From assembly GCF_902702775.1 (NCBI RefSeq), contig NZ_LR738724.1:1054001-1118000 (forward strand): DNA of 64,000 bases, given 5' to 3'. Made by a program: the position numbers and the translations under genes. The notes beneath the pieces are model-generated. The model did no database searches and was not told where the DNA came from. It saw only the letters and a program-made list of their open reading frames with translations. Positions 31,737 through 41,849 of the stretch are shown here, one piece after another. How positions within the stretch are numbered: position 1 is the first letter of the stretch; each line of letters begins with the position of its first letter. The stretch comes from Streptococcus suis (GTDB lineage: Bacteria; Bacillota; Bacilli; Lactobacillales; Streptococcaceae).

Positions 31737-32588
31737 CTATTCAATAATGGGAGAAATACCAAAGGCTACAGCTCCTTCTCCCAAGTGCGTACCGATGACT
31801 GAACCAAATGACACGATTGGTAAATCGCTACCGACACCTGCTTCTTCCAACTGCTGTTTAAAGTTTTCAGCCTTCTGAGGTGCATTGGCGTGAATAATAG
31901 CAATCTGATATTGTCCTTCTTTGGTTTGTTCTTGGAGGATTTCCAAGAGTCGCTTAATGGCTTTCTTCTCAGTCCGAACTTTTTCATACACTTCAATCTT
32001 ACCCTCACCTGTAAAATACAGAATCGGTTTGATGCTCAAAAGATTGCCAAGCAAGGCTGCACCATTGGACAAGCGACCACCTTTTACCAAATGATTGAGG
32101 TCATCAACCATAATAAAGGCAGTTGTTTTGCCAATCTCTTGGTCCAATTTCCCAGTAATCTCTTCAAAACTAAGTCCTGCATCAGCCCATTTAAGGACAT
32201 TCTCCACCATCATGCCCAAAGGAGCCGATGTGATTTTGGTATCTGGAAAGGCAACGGTTAATCCTTCAAATTCATCAGCCAAATATTGAATATTTTGATA
32301 AAAACCTGAAATACCTGATGACAAGAATAAGCCAAGTGCGTGTGTATAACCTTTTTCTGTTAATTTAGCCAGAATTTCTTCTAGTTCCATCAAACTCGGT
32401 TGACTTGTTTTAGGTAATTCTTTCGATGAAGCCATTTTTTGATAAAACTCTTCAACCGTCAAATTTTGCCCTTCGATATAATTTTCCCCATCGATGCTGA
32501 CTGGAATGCTTAGGACAAACAGGTCATCCCGCTCAATACTTTGAACATTCAAAACGGCCGATGAGTCAGTTATAACTGCTAATTTCAT
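31737..32588 (-). CDS. DegV family fatty-acid-binding protein
   Basis: 283 residues. N-terminal [10 protein letters not shown], then the TSQPS loop and [10 protein letters not shown] that bind the fatty-acid carboxylate in the FakB/DegV fold. FakB proteins present exogenous fatty acids to the FakA kinase; which fatty acid this one prefers is not visible. Ninth base after it begins dapB. Confidence 0.92.
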   Translation of the reverse strand: MKLAVITDSSAVLNVQSIERDDLFVLSIPVSIDGENYIEGQNLTVEEFYQKMASSKELPKTSQPSLMELEEILAKLTEKGYTHALGLFLSSGISGFYQNIQYLADEFEGLTVAFPDTKITSAPLGMMVENVLKWADAGLSFEEITGKLDQEIGKTTAFIMVDDLNHLVKGGRLSNGAALLGNLLSIKPILYFTGEGKIEVYEKVRTEKKAIKRLLEILQEQTKEGQYQIAIIHANAPQKAENFKQQLEEAGVGSDLPIVSFGSVIGTHLGEGAVAFGISPIIE

Positions 32589-32589
32589 A

Positions 32590-32964
32590 TTAAAACTCCA
32601 AATTCACTCCCGGTGTATCAAAGGCGATTTCAGTAACCTCATAAGTCATTCGTTTTAAAATGTCCAAAAGAGGCTCTACCAAAACACGTTTTTCTTCATC
32701 AGTAAATTCAGTTGGCTCTTCTACCAATCGATTTGGTAAGTGAACGGCCTGACTCATGGCACCTGAAATTACAAAATGATCTAGTACAATCATAAAGCGC
32801 AAAATGGTAATCATGGATGTTCGATTTTCCGCACGATTTTGCTCAATCAATTGAAAGTCAACTTTCAATTTTGTTTCCGGAATTCCGTTCTCTTTCTCCC
32901 ACGCGTGATTGCGGGCATCAAAATGATACTGATTGACAAATTCTTTATCGCGAATGATTTCCAT
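32590..32964 (-). CDS. DUF1149 protein
   Basis: 124 residues, beginning [20 protein letters not shown], a conserved streptococcal/lactococcal family of unknown function. Predicted alpha/beta with no signal or membrane segment; its size and layout resemble SecB-like folds, but that is only an impression. First gene of the operon to ABC-F; degV starts after its stop with one base between. Confidence 0.88.
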   Translation of the reverse strand: MEIIRDKEFVNQYHFDARNHAWEKENGIPETKLKVDFQLIEQNRAENRTSMITILRFMIVLDHFVISGAMSQAVHLPNRLVEEPTEFTDEEKRVLVEPLLDILKRMTYEVTEIAFDTPGVNLEF

Positions 32965-32996
32965 TTCAAGACTCCTCTAATAACAATAATACTCAC

Positions 32997-33005
32997 ATTA
33001 TACCA
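32997..33005 (-). promoter_or_regulatory. Extended -10 of the DUF1149-degV-dapB-cca operon
   Basis: TGGTATAAT on the minus strand; AGAGGAG follows before the ATG. No clear -35. Confidence 0.6.
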
Positions 33006-33021
33006 TAATCCTCGTGAAATA

Positions 33022-33050
33022 GCTAAAAAACCTTGCCAGAAGCAAGGTTT
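33022..33050 (-). terminator. Terminator of the fru operon
   Basis: AAACCTTGC/GCAAGGTTT with a 5-base loop (33028-33050) and a run of T's on the minus strand, ten bases after the fruA stop. Confidence 0.9.
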
Positions 33051-33059
33051 CAATCAAAA

Positions 33060-35015
33060 TTATTTAGCTTTACGAAGTGCTCCGTAAAGGATACCTGATA
33101 CAACCGCACCGATCAAAACATAGGCGATGTAAAGCAATGGATTAGATGTCAAAGCGATAACGAAGATACCACCGTGAGGAGCCATCAATTGAATGCCTGA
33201 CAAACCAACCAAGGCACCTGCAAGGGCAGAACCAGCGATAAAGCTTGGGATTGCACGAGCTGGGTCAGCAGCACCAAACGGAATCGCACCTTCAGTGATG
33301 AATGAAAGACCCATAACGATGTTTGTCAAACCTGAGTTACGCTCTTCTTGTGTGAATTTGTCTTTGAAAAGAAGGGTTGCAACGAATACTGCCAACGGTG
33401 GAACCATACCACCTGCCATTACCGCTGCCATGGCAACAGAACCACCATCTGCAACAGTTGCTGCAAGTGTACCTGTACCGAAGACATAAGCTGCCTTGTT
33501 GACTGGACCACCCATATCGACTGCCATCATACCACCGAGGACAAGGCCGAGGAGAATAGCAGAGCTACCTTCAAGACCTGCAAGGAAGTTGTTCATACCT
33601 GTGTTGATAGCTGCCATTGGGATGTTAACGAAGAACATCAAGAAACCAGTGATTGCTGTTCCCAAAAGTGGCAAGAGCAAGATAGCATTCAAACCTTGAA
33701 GTGATTTTGGAAGGTTGCGCAAAGCGTTGCGAAGAACGAGCACTACACCACCAGCAAGGAAACCACCAACAAGGGCACCCAAGAAACCAGATGATACACC
33801 TGCAAGAGCAAGCGTTTCTTCACCACCAGCTGCGTAAGGAATTTTACCGAACGCAAGACCGCTACTAGCGATTGCACCAGCTACGAAACCTGCAACCAAA
33901 CCTGGTTTTTCAGCAATTGAGTAAGCAATGTAACCTGCAAGAAGTGGCAACATGAAGCCAAAGGCTGCTCCACCTATCTTCATGAACATAGCTGCGATTT
34001 CATGGTATGAACCCAGACTACCAAGACTGTCTTGTGGCACACCTAGAGCTCCATCGAATAGGAAGGCAAGAGCAATCAAGATACCGCCACCGATAACGAA
34101 TGGCAACATTTGAGAAACACCGCTCATCAAGTGTTTATAGAACGCTTTACCAAGACTGAGTTTTTCTGAAGATTCCACAGTAGCTACTCCTTCTGACGCT
34201 GTGTAGGCTGATGCTTTACCCTCCAAGATAAGGTTAATTAATTCTTCTGGTTGTTTGATTCCAGCTGCAACTGGACGAGATACCAATGGTTTACCATTGA
34301 AACGAGGCATATCGACAGCCTTATCTGCTGCGATGATAACACCTGCTGCATTCTTGATGTCTTCAGCAGTCAGTTTGTTTCCGACACCTGAAGCACCGTT
34401 GGTTTCTACCTTGATGTCAACCCCCATCTCAGCAGCTTGTTTCTTAAGTGCTTCTTCTGCCATGTAAGTGTGAGCAATACCTGTTGTACATGCTGTAACA
34501 GCAACGATAAATGGACGGTCACCACTTGGTGATGCAACCACTTCTTCAACTGCCTTATCTGCGGCTTCAGCGGTATCGAAGACTGCAATGACTTCTTCAG
34601 GATTTGTTGCCGCACGAAGTCTATCAGCAAAACCAGCTTTCATCAAGTATTTGGACAATTCAGCAAGGGCTGACAAGTGGGTATCGTTAGCACCTTCTGG
34701 AGCTGCAATCATGAAGAACAAGTCGGTTGGTTGACCATCAAGACTTGCGTAGTCAACGCCCTTGTTTGATTTTGCAAAGAGAACAGTCGCTTCTTTTACA
34801 GCAGCATTCTTAGCATGTGGCATTGCGATACCATCCCCAAGACCTGTTGTCGTTTGTGCTTCACGGTTCATGATACCTGTTTTGAATACCTCAAAATCCG
34901 TTACATAACCTTTATCAACCAAACTAGCAATCATTTCATCGATAACTGCTTCCTTGCTTGTCGCTTGCAAATCAAGCAACATGACATCTTTTCTCAAAAC
35001 ATCTTGAATTTTCAT
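33060..35015 (-). CDS. fruA: Fructose-specific PTS enzyme IIABC
   Basis: 651 residues. EIIA domain 1-150 with phosphorylated His67 (GIAMPHAKN), EIIB about 168-265 with Cys176 (VTACTTGIAHTY), and a C-terminal EIIC of about eight membrane helices (about 300-645). It takes up fructose and delivers fructose-1-phosphate to FruK. It overlaps fruK by four bases. Confidence 0.97.
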   Translation of the reverse strand: MKIQDVLRKDVMLLDLQATSKEAVIDEMIASLVDKGYVTDFEVFKTGIMNREAQTTTGLGDGIAMPHAKNAAVKEATVLFAKSNKGVDYASLDGQPTDLFFMIAAPEGANDTHLSALAELSKYLMKAGFADRLRAATNPEEVIAVFDTAEAADKAVEEVVASPSGDRPFIVAVTACTTGIAHTYMAEEALKKQAAEMGVDIKVETNGASGVGNKLTAEDIKNAAGVIIAADKAVDMPRFNGKPLVSRPVAAGIKQPEELINLILEGKASAYTASEGVATVESSEKLSLGKAFYKHLMSGVSQMLPFVIGGGILIALAFLFDGALGVPQDSLGSLGSYHEIAAMFMKIGGAAFGFMLPLLAGYIAYSIAEKPGLVAGFVAGAIASSGLAFGKIPYAAGGEETLALAGVSSGFLGALVGGFLAGGVVLVLRNALRNLPKSLQGLNAILLLPLLGTAITGFLMFFVNIPMAAINTGMNNFLAGLEGSSAILLGLVLGGMMAVDMGGPVNKAAYVFGTGTLAATVADGGSVAMAAVMAGGMVPPLAVFVATLLFKDKFTQEERNSGLTNIVMGLSFITEGAIPFGAADPARAIPSFIAGSALAGALVGLSGIQLMAPHGGIFVIALTSNPLLYIAYVLIGAVVSGILYGALRKAK

Positions 35016-35923
35016 AGTGTTTCTACCTCAACTTTTTCATAAGTTTCCTTAATAAATTCGATACTTGCCAAATCGTCTGAAAAGGCTGTTGCCGTACCGC
35101 AAGCAACTCCCCATTTTAGGGCTTCGATTGGGTCTTGTGAGCGAACGTATTCGCCAGTAAATCCTGCCACCATGGAATCTCCAGCTCCGACAGAATTTTT
35201 CACTGTTCCCTTGATTGGTTTGGCAAAGTAAGTAGCTGCTGGAGTGACCAACAAAGCCCCATCCCCTGCCATAGAAATGATAACATTCTGAGCTCCCATA
35301 TCTAAGATTTTCTTAGCATAGGTCTCGATGTCTGCAATGCCATTCAACTCGACGTTGAAGATTGCTTCAAGTTCATGATTGTTTGGCTTAACCAAGAGTG
35401 GCTGGTGTGCTAATGAGTCTAGAAGTGTTTGGCCTTCAAAATCACAGACAACTTGCGCTCCTGCTTTTTTCGCCACCGGAATCAGTCTGTTATAGACTTC
35501 ATTACCAAGACTAGCTGGTGCAGACCCTGCAAAAACAACTGTGTCTTCCTTGGTCAAACCTGCTAAAACCATTTCTAATTCAGCCAATTGTGTATCTGTC
35601 ACAATCGGTCCCAATCCGTTGATTTCTGTCTCTTGATTGGCCTTGATTTTCACGTTAATCCGTGTATCTTGGTCAACCTGAACAAAATCAGTATCAATTC
35701 CTTCGGCAATCAATCCATCTTTGATGAACTGACCTGTGAATCCCCCAAGGAAACCCGTTGCTGTATTCGGATAGCCCAAGCGCTTCAAAACACGGCTAAC
35801 GTTAATTCCCTTACCGCCGGCATACTTATCGTCGCTCTCCATACGATTGACACTGCCCGTCTCGACATGTTCTAAACGAACGATATAGTCAATCGCTGGA
35901 TTGAGCGTAACTGTATAAATCAT
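35012..35923 (-). CDS. fruK: 1-phosphofructokinase
   Basis: 303 residues, PfkB family. Substrate-binding GGKGINVSRVL near residue 38 and the catalytic GAGDSMVAGF motif (Asp base) near 246. It converts fructose-1-phosphate to fructose-1,6-bisphosphate. Overlaps fruR and fruA by four bases each. Confidence 0.96.
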   Translation of the reverse strand: MIYTVTLNPAIDYIVRLEHVETGSVNRMESDDKYAGGKGINVSRVLKRLGYPNTATGFLGGFTGQFIKDGLIAEGIDTDFVQVDQDTRINVKIKANQETEINGLGPIVTDTQLAELEMVLAGLTKEDTVVFAGSAPASLGNEVYNRLIPVAKKAGAQVVCDFEGQTLLDSLAHQPLLVKPNNHELEAIFNVELNGIADIETYAKKILDMGAQNVIISMAGDGALLVTPAATYFAKPIKGTVKNSVGAGDSMVAGFTGEYVRSQDPIEALKWGVACGTATAFSDDLASIEFIKETYEKVEVETL

Positions 35924-36669
35924 ACCTCGATTACCCTCGTTTTCTCTTTTATGATGTCCAACAAACTGCTTTCTGAAGATTGGCAGATAATGTTGGATTT
36001 TTCGATTGCCGCAACTTTAACAAAGGAGAATTGACCAATTTTAGAAGCATCTGCCAAAACATAGCTTTCTTTGGCATTGTCTATGATAGTGCGTTTGATG
36101 GTCGCTTCTTCAATATCTGGCGTTGTAAAATAGTTTTTATCAATACCATTCATCCCCAGAAATGCCTTATCAAAATTGAGCTGTCGAATTTGTTCCAATG
36201 CTACTGCTCCAACGGAAGCATCTGTTGATTGCTTAACAAAACCACCTATAATGATTGTTTTTATCTTGCGTTCAACTAGCCTCACTGCGTGGTGAATAGA
36301 ATTGGTAACGACTGTCAGATTTTCCTGCTGAAGATAATCAATCAGTACACCGGTTGTTGTACCTGCATCTAAAAAAATTACGTCTCCGTTAACAATCTGT
36401 CGAGCTGCTCTTTCCGCAATCTCTCGTTTTTCTTGAACGTTTTTGACAGATTTTTCTAGAATAGACTCTTCGAGCTGCAAATTTCCTGGCGCTTCAGCAC
36501 CGCCGTGTACACGACGAAGCTTACCTTCGTTTTCCAACTCGTCCAAATCCCTACGTACAGTAGACTCAGATGTATCAAGAACTTCGATTAATTCCTCTAG
36601 CCGAACAAACTGTTGAGAGTGTATTCGCTCCAATATAATCTGTTTTCGTTCTGATTTGAGTATGTTCAA
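35920..36669 (-). CDS. fruR: DeoR-family repressor of the fructose operon
   Basis: About 249 residues. N-terminal winged helix (ESTVRRDLDELENEGKLRRVHGGAE), then a sugar-phosphate sensor domain with DAGTTTG. It normally represses its own operon until fructose-1-phosphate is made. The start is uncertain. AGGAGG (36672-36677) is followed at 8 bases by ATA (36661-36663), where homologues begin MLKSERK; the in-frame TTG (36667-36669) and GTG are almost on top of the Shine-Dalgarno; the ATG at 36705 overlaps the -10 box and cannot be used. I give the TTG as the outer limit. Confidence 0.92.
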   Translation of the reverse strand: MNILKSERKQIILERIHSQQFVRLEELIEVLDTSESTVRRDLDELENEGKLRRVHGGAEAPGNLQLEESILEKSVKNVQEKREIAERAARQIVNGDVIFLDAGTTTGVLIDYLQQENLTVVTNSIHHAVRLVERKIKTIIIGGFVKQSTDASVGAVALEQIRQLNFDKAFLGMNGIDKNYFTTPDIEEATIKRTIIDNAKESYVLADASKIGQFSFVKVAAIEKSNIICQSSESSLLDIIKEKTRVIEV

Positions 36670-36696
36670 CACCTCCTGCAATCGTTTACAAAAATC

Positions 36697-36724
36697 ATTA
36701 TACACGATTTTCTGCCATTGTCAA
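36697..36724 (-). promoter_or_regulatory. fruRKA promoter
   Basis: TTGACA (36719-36724), 16-base spacer, TATAAT (36697-36702). Repeats of GAAAATGAT or GAAAATCG occur just upstream and across the spacer (about 36703-36744) and may be the FruR operators. Confidence 0.85.
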
Positions 36725-36751
36725 TCATTTTCTATCATTTTCTTTCAAAAA

Positions 36752-36789
36752 AACAAAAAAACTAGCAGAATCTACGCTTCCACTAGTTT
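36752..36789 (-). terminator. Terminator overlapping the end of the hisC-like gene
   Basis: AAACTAG/CTAGTTT (36759-36765 and 36783-36789), with GAA/TTC pairing in the loop and seven T's following on the minus strand. The last codons and stop of the gene lie inside the hairpin. Confidence 0.8.
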
Positions 36790-37827
36790 CTCAATCATTT
36801 TTTTCATCATGTCCATTTCTTCTGGACGGCCAATAGATAGGCGAATATGCCCTTCTAATTTACCTGTTGGATAATATTTGAAATTCCAATCCTGTGCCAA
36901 GGCTTGCTGATAAAGTTCTTCTGCCCACGGTGCTTTAAACGTTACAAAACTAGCCTGACTAGGTAGAACTTGACAGTTATCTAATCCTTGCAAGAATAAA
37001 ATCATTTCTTCTCGCAAATTCTGAATTACTCCCACTGTTTCTAAAACTTTGTCTGTATAATTCAATGCAAGGGCTGCCATTTTTGCAGTCAAGTTTGACA
37101 AGCTGAATGGGGGAATGACCTTGTCCAATTCATAAATTAACTCTTCGCTTCCTACCGCAAAGCCAACTCGTAAACCTGCAAGTCCAAAAGCCTTTGATAA
37201 GGTCCGTAAAACTAAAACATTATCAAATTGTTGCAGACGACTGATGAAGCTTTCGACATTTGCAAATTCAATATAAGCCTCATCTACAACGAGCAGCCCT
37301 TTAAAAGAAATAGCCAATTTCTCCAAATCTTCTAGCGAATAAGCTACTGAAGAAGGATTGTTAGGGTTGGAAAGCATGATTATCTTCGCCTTCAACTCCT
37401 CTGCATGCGCCAACAATTTCTCTACTGGCAGGACAAGTGTATCGTTTTTTGCTTCCAAATCAATGGTTTCAAAACGGCTAGCATGCATGTGATTATAGGT
37501 TTCATACATGAAGAAGTCTAGATTGACAGTCAAAAAAGTATCATCCTTTTCCATAAAGGTGGAAACAATCATGTGAATAAGGTGATCAGAGCCCACACCT
37601 ACTGTTACTTGTTTGGGATTCACTCCAAGATAGGCCGCATATTTCTCAATCAGTTCGGAGTAAGTGTTATCACCATAAAAACTTAATTGACTGACATCCA
37701 AATTTTCCAAGGTCTCTTGTGGCAAAAAGGACCAATCAATGATACGATTTTCGTTATTTCCTAAATCAAATCTTGCCTTTTGTTTGATTTTATAAGGTTG
37801 GTAATGTTCAAATACCTTGCGTTTCAT
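36772..37827 (-). CDS. HisC-like class I/II aminotransferase
   Basis: 351 residues. PLP lysine in LRTLSKAFGLAGLRVGF, phosphate- and ring-binding NPNNPS and DEAYIEF. The closest family is histidinol-phosphate aminotransferase, but no other his gene is nearby, so an aromatic or branched substrate is possible. The ATG at 37827 is favoured by AAGGAG at 5 bases; another ATG is adjacent. Third gene of the rimM-trmD unit. Confidence 0.88.
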   Translation of the reverse strand: MKRKVFEHYQPYKIKQKARFDLGNNENRIIDWSFLPQETLENLDVSQLSFYGDNTYSELIEKYAAYLGVNPKQVTVGVGSDHLIHMIVSTFMEKDDTFLTVNLDFFMYETYNHMHASRFETIDLEAKNDTLVLPVEKLLAHAEELKAKIIMLSNPNNPSSVAYSLEDLEKLAISFKGLLVVDEAYIEFANVESFISRLQQFDNVLVLRTLSKAFGLAGLRVGFAVGSEELIYELDKVIPPFSLSNLTAKMAALALNYTDKVLETVGVIQNLREEMILFLQGLDNCQVLPSQASFVTFKAPWAEELYQQALAQDWNFKYYPTGKLEGHIRLSIGRPEEMDMMKKMIEKLVEA

Positions 37828-37857
37828 CATTTCTCCTTCTAGCAAGAAAAACACAGT

Positions 37858-38583
37858 CTAATCAACTGTGTCTTCTGCTTTGATTTTTTCAAAAATAGCT
37901 AACTCTTCAGCTGTAAAATTGTAGTTTTCTAACAAGTCTGGACGACGTTGATAGGTTTTGCGTAGACTTTCTTCCAAACGCCATTTACGAATATTTTCAT
38001 GGTGACCGCTCATTAATACATCTGGAACTACCATTCCACGATACTCGTATGGTCGGGTGTATTGAGGATATTCCAATAGCCCTGATGAAAAACTATCATC
38101 CGTATGACTGACTTCCTTACCAATAACCTCTGGAATCAGGCGAACGGTAGCATCAATCATGGTCATAGCTGCCAACTCTCCGCCTGTCAGAACATAGTCC
38201 CCGAGAGAAATTTCATCCGTTACCAAAGTCTTAATCCGCTCATCATATCCTTCATAGTGACCACAGATGAAAATCAACTGCTCTTCCTGTGCCAATTCTT
38301 CAGCATAGGCCTGATTGAAAGTACGCCCAGCGGGATCCAACAAGATAACACGTGGCTTGGTTTGTTCAATGCTATCCATAGTATCAAAAATTGGCTGGGC
38401 ACGGAGCAACATACCTTGTCCTCCGCCATAGGGTTCATCGTCCACATGGCGTGCCTTTTCAGCTTTCTCTCGGAAATTGTGGCAGTTGATTTCCAAGAGC
38501 CCTTTTTCACGCGCCTTGCCCACGATAGAGTGTTCTAGAGGTGCAAACATCTCAGGGAAGAGGGTCAAAATATCAATTCTCAT
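37858..38583 (-). CDS. trmD: tRNA (guanine37-N1)-methyltransferase
   Basis: 241 residues. SPOUT fold: [24 protein letters not shown], and the knot segment [15 protein letters not shown]. It methylates G37 of tRNAs reading CNN and so prevents +1 frameshifting. Overlaps the end of rimM by 11 bases. Confidence 0.97.
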   Translation of the reverse strand: MRIDILTLFPEMFAPLEHSIVGKAREKGLLEINCHNFREKAEKARHVDDEPYGGGQGMLLRAQPIFDTMDSIEQTKPRVILLDPAGRTFNQAYAEELAQEEQLIFICGHYEGYDERIKTLVTDEISLGDYVLTGGELAAMTMIDATVRLIPEVIGKEVSHTDDSFSSGLLEYPQYTRPYEYRGMVVPDVLMSGHHENIRKWRLEESLRKTYQRRPDLLENYNFTAEELAIFEKIKAEDTVD

Positions 38584-39091
38584 CGTCTAGGCCCTCGAGC
38601 AATTCCACATCGACACGGTTATTTGGAATATCAATGTTCAAGACAACAGGTGGAATATATGGCAAGAGCAAGTCTTTCTTACCTTTTCGTTTTACCACCC
38701 AGACATCATTGGCACCTGGCTGCAAGATTTCCTTGATTTGTCCGATCAGAATATCATTCTCATAGACATCCAAGCCGATAATTTCATGGTAATAAAACTC
38801 ACCGTCTTCAAGGTCGGTCAAGTTTTCCTCGGCAATTTTCAAGCTAAAGCCCTTGTACTTTTCAATATCGTTGATATGATACATACCCTTAAACTTGATA
38901 ATATCAAAGTTCTTAGCCTTACGGTGACTAGCAATTTCCACTTCCATGACAAACTGATCCTTGTCATCAAAAAGTGCAAGCTTTGCCCCTTTTTTAAAAC
39001 GTTCTTCAGCAAAATCGGTCACAGACAAAACACGCATTTCCCCTTGTAGGCCTTGCGTGTTAACAATCTTTCCTACGTTAAAATAATTCAT
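38573..39091 (-). CDS. rimM: Ribosome maturation factor RimM
   Basis: 172 residues. N-terminal domain [20 protein letters not shown] and C-terminal PRC barrel ([18 protein letters not shown]). It assists 30S head assembly with S19. First gene of rimM-trmD-aminotransferase. Confidence 0.97.
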   Translation of the reverse strand: MNYFNVGKIVNTQGLQGEMRVLSVTDFAEERFKKGAKLALFDDKDQFVMEVEIASHRKAKNFDIIKFKGMYHINDIEKYKGFSLKIAEENLTDLEDGEFYYHEIIGLDVYENDILIGQIKEILQPGANDVWVVKRKGKKDLLLPYIPPVVLNIDIPNNRVDVELLEGLDDEN

Positions 39092-39120
39092 AATTTCTCC
39101 ATTTGATTTTCTATCCTTTT

Positions 39121-39149
39121 ATTTTAACATGAGCAAGATATTTTCACAA
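39121..39149 (-). promoter_or_regulatory. rimM-trmD promoter
   Basis: TTGTGA (39144-39149), 17-base spacer ending TGT, TAAAAT (39121-39126) on the minus strand. Confidence 0.65.
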
Positions 39150-39150
39150 G

Positions 39151-39178
39151 AGAGAAAAAGCCGGATGCCTCCGACTTT
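39151..39178 (-). terminator. Terminator of the MATE gene
   Basis: AAAGtCGGA-ggca-TCCGgCTTT on the minus strand, followed by TTCTCTC; the rimM promoter lies within a few bases. Confidence 0.75.
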
Positions 39179-39188
39179 CATAGTTAAT

Positions 39189-40538
39189 TTATTTCACGGA
39201 CAAATGAGATTGAGCTATTTTGATCAAGCGCAAATTAAGAGCTATTCCGCAGACAAAAATCCCTGAAATAAGACCAATCCAATAGGCTTCTGGACCCATT
39301 TGGAAAAATCTTTCAAGCAAGAATGCGACGGGGAAGGTCATGGACCAATAGGCAACCAAACCAAGTACAAAGGGAATGGTGGTATCCTTGTAACCACGTA
39401 AAATCCCCTGAATAGGTGCTGTAAAGGCATCTGCTAACTGGAACATGAGGGCAAAGCTAAGAAAATGCGAAGTCAGACGGATAAATTCTGCATCATTACC
39501 ATAAAGGTAGGCAACTTTAGAGCGGAAAAAATATAGGAAAGTGAGTGTTAAGCCTGCAAAACCAAGTGCCACCAGGCGTCCTAAACGGCTGTAGGCTTTC
39601 ACATCTTGTGGTCGTTTGGCCCCTACTTCATAAGCAATGACAATAGCTAGGGCTGAAGAAACTGAGGCAGGAAAGGCATATAATAATGTCGCAAAGTTCA
39701 TAGCTGACTGGTGGGCTGCTATAATCTGGGCTGAAAATTTTGCCATGTAGAGCCCTACTACTGCAAAAATTGCTACTTCTGCAAAGACTTGTAAACCGAT
39801 GGGAAGTCCGATTTTCAATCCTTCTTTCAGTAAAGCCCCATCAATCGGACTCCACCGCCAAAGCTGATAAGATGCAATGGTCTTATTTTTGCACATGACA
39901 ATGACGATTACTAGCAATACCGCCCAGTAAGCTAAAGCAGTACCCAATCCAGCTCCTGCTCCGCCTAGGGCCGGTAGGCCCATTTTCCCATAAATTAAGA
40001 GATAGTTAAATAGACTGTTAAATGGGACAAGGAGCAACATGAGATACATGGATAGCTGAGTCAAGCCGAGGGCGTCGAAAAAAGAGCGACAGACGCTAAA
40101 GAGTAAGAGAGGCAGGATGCCAATGGAAATAAAATAGAGGTACTGCTTGCCAACTTGAAAAACAGATTCATCAAGTCCAAACTGAGCCAAGGTGGGAACA
40201 GCAATAAATAGGACCGAGCACAAGAGTAAAATGGTTAATCCGATAGCTAGATAGACAAACTGATGAAACTCCTCACGAATCTTATCTCTTTCACCTTTTC
40301 CTAAATGTTGAGCGATGATTGGGACCAATGCAGATACAATCCCTGTTAGAAATGAAAAAAGCGGATTCCAAAGACTGGTTGCCATGGAAACACCTGCCAA
40401 ATCCATAGTGCTGTACTGGCCTGTCATCATGGTATCGATAAAGGATGCGGAGTAATTAGCAAATTGATAAATTAAAATGGGCAAAAATATTTTGATAAAG
40501 AGCCAGAGCTTCTCTTTGTTATTTCTTGTTTGGTACAT
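39189..40538 (-). CDS. MATE-family multidrug efflux transporter
   Basis: 449 residues, twelve predicted membrane helices in two MatE halves. Typical motifs near the N-terminus (PILIYQFANYSASFIDTMMTG) and mid-protein (GLPIGLQVFAEVAIF). It probably exports cationic compounds with Na+ or H+. Single gene between guaC and rimM, with its own terminator. Confidence 0.9.
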   Translation of the reverse strand: MYQTRNNKEKLWLFIKIFLPILIYQFANYSASFIDTMMTGQYSTMDLAGVSMATSLWNPLFSFLTGIVSALVPIIAQHLGKGERDKIREEFHQFVYLAIGLTILLLCSVLFIAVPTLAQFGLDESVFQVGKQYLYFISIGILPLLLFSVCRSFFDALGLTQLSMYLMLLLVPFNSLFNYLLIYGKMGLPALGGAGAGLGTALAYWAVLLVIVIVMCKNKTIASYQLWRWSPIDGALLKEGLKIGLPIGLQVFAEVAIFAVVGLYMAKFSAQIIAAHQSAMNFATLLYAFPASVSSALAIVIAYEVGAKRPQDVKAYSRLGRLVALGFAGLTLTFLYFFRSKVAYLYGNDAEFIRLTSHFLSFALMFQLADAFTAPIQGILRGYKDTTIPFVLGLVAYWSMTFPVAFLLERFFQMGPEAYWIGLISGIFVCGIALNLRLIKIAQSHLSVK

Positions 40539-40572
40539 GCTTATTCTCTTTCAATTTTATATAAATATTGTA

Positions 40573-40606
40573 ACAAGAAAAGGACCTGCATTGCAAGTCC
40601 TCTTTG
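40573..40606 (-). terminator. Terminator of guaC
   Basis: AAGGACcTGCAtTGCAaGTCCT hairpin next to the guaC stop, with TTTTCTTG following on the minus strand. Confidence 0.7.
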
Positions 40607-40607
40607 A

Positions 40608-41591
40608 CTAGATAGAGTCACCATTCCAGATAGAGTTTTTCACGATAACATAGTCCACATGCTTCAAGCTGGTAATGTCACGTCCACCTGCATAAGAAAT
40701 AGATGACTGCAAATCTTGCTCCATTTCAATCAGAGTATCTTTCAAATGTCCCTTGGCTGGCAAGAGAATTTTCTTTCCTTCAACGTTTTTGTATGCACCT
40801 TTTTGGTATTCAGATGCGGAACCGTAGTATTCCTTGAACTGTTTACCATCAACTTCCACCGTTTTACCTGGACTCTCGATATGACCTGCAAAGAGCGAGC
40901 CAATCATAACCATGCTAGCACCGAAACGGATTGATTTGGCAATATCTCCGTGGGTACGAATACCGCCATCCGCAATAATTGGCTTACGAGCAGCTTTTGC
41001 GCACCAACGAAGGGCTGCCAACTGCCAACCGCCTGTACCAAAACCAGTCTTAACCTTGGTGATGCAGACCTTACCAGGACCAATACCAACTTTTGTCGCA
41101 TCCGCACCAGCATTTTCTAGTTCACGAACTGCTTCTGGAGTACCGACATTACCGGCAATGACAAAAGTCTCAGGTAATTCTTTCTTGATATGTTGGATCA
41201 TCTTGATAACACTTTCTGCATGACCATGAGCAATATCAATGGTGATAAACTCAGGGGCATCAGCTTTTAAGCTAGTCACAAACTCATATTCATATTCTTT
41301 TACGCCAACAGAGATGGAAGCAATCAAACCTTGCTCGTGCATGCGTTTGATAAATGGAATACGACCAGCTTCATCGAAACGATGCATGATATAGAAATAC
41401 CCTTCTTTGGCAAGCATTTCTGCCACATCTTCATCAATAATAGTCTGCATATTAGCTGGAACAACTGGTAATTTAAAGCTATATTTCCCAAGAGTCACTG
41501 TTGTATCTGCCTCGGAACGGCTATTGATGATACATTTATTTGGAATGAGCTGAATATCTTCGTAGTCAAAAACTGGAGTTTCGTTGAACAT
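40608..41591 (-). CDS. guaC: GMP reductase
   Basis: 327 residues from the ATG at 41591 ([20 protein letters not shown]), supported by GAGGTAG. IMPDH/GMPR barrel with catalytic Cys in [11 protein letters not shown], the phosphate-binding GGIRTHGD and the family's short SEYQKG flap. It converts GMP to IMP with NADPH, for purine interconversion. No CBS domains, as expected for GMPR. Confidence 0.96.
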   Translation of the reverse strand: MFNETPVFDYEDIQLIPNKCIINSRSEADTTVTLGKYSFKLPVVPANMQTIIDEDVAEMLAKEGYFYIMHRFDEAGRIPFIKRMHEQGLIASISVGVKEYEYEFVTSLKADAPEFITIDIAHGHAESVIKMIQHIKKELPETFVIAGNVGTPEAVRELENAGADATKVGIGPGKVCITKVKTGFGTGGWQLAALRWCAKAARKPIIADGGIRTHGDIAKSIRFGASMVMIGSLFAGHIESPGKTVEVDGKQFKEYYGSASEYQKGAYKNVEGKKILLPAKGHLKDTLIEMEQDLQSSISYAGGRDITSLKHVDYVIVKNSIWNGDSI

Positions 41592-41666
41592 GCTTCTACC
41601 TCTTTTTCTTAACATTGGAACAGAAAAACAGTTTGTTTTTCGTATTTTTTCCTTATTACAAGATAT

Positions 41667-41695
41667 AGTATAGCTTATTGTTTGTGTTTTGTCAA
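41667..41695 (-). promoter_or_regulatory. guaC promoter
   Basis: TTGACA (41690-41695), 17-base spacer, TATACT (41667-41672). It gives a leader of about 70 bases. The rest of the guaC-nth gap is very AT-rich with nothing else recognisable. Confidence 0.85.
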
Positions 41696-41849
41696 TAAAA
41701 AAGAAACCTATCTAGACAATATTCGGATATATCACTTTTGGAACTCGTTTATAAAACATAACATTCGTATAATTCTTTTCTGAGTTACTATTCTTATAAA
41801 ATTTAAAAAAATGTTCAGAATTTACTCAAACAATTTCACATAAAAACTA

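Noticed and set aside
36703..36705. ATG at 36705 as the fruR start
   Set aside because: It overlaps the -10 TATAAT, has no Shine-Dalgarno and would precede the transcript start.
41715..41785. ComX box-like TACGAATG and TCCGAATA in the guaC-nth gap
   Set aside because: Each has a mismatch, no competence gene follows, and the gap is so AT-rich that such matches are expected.
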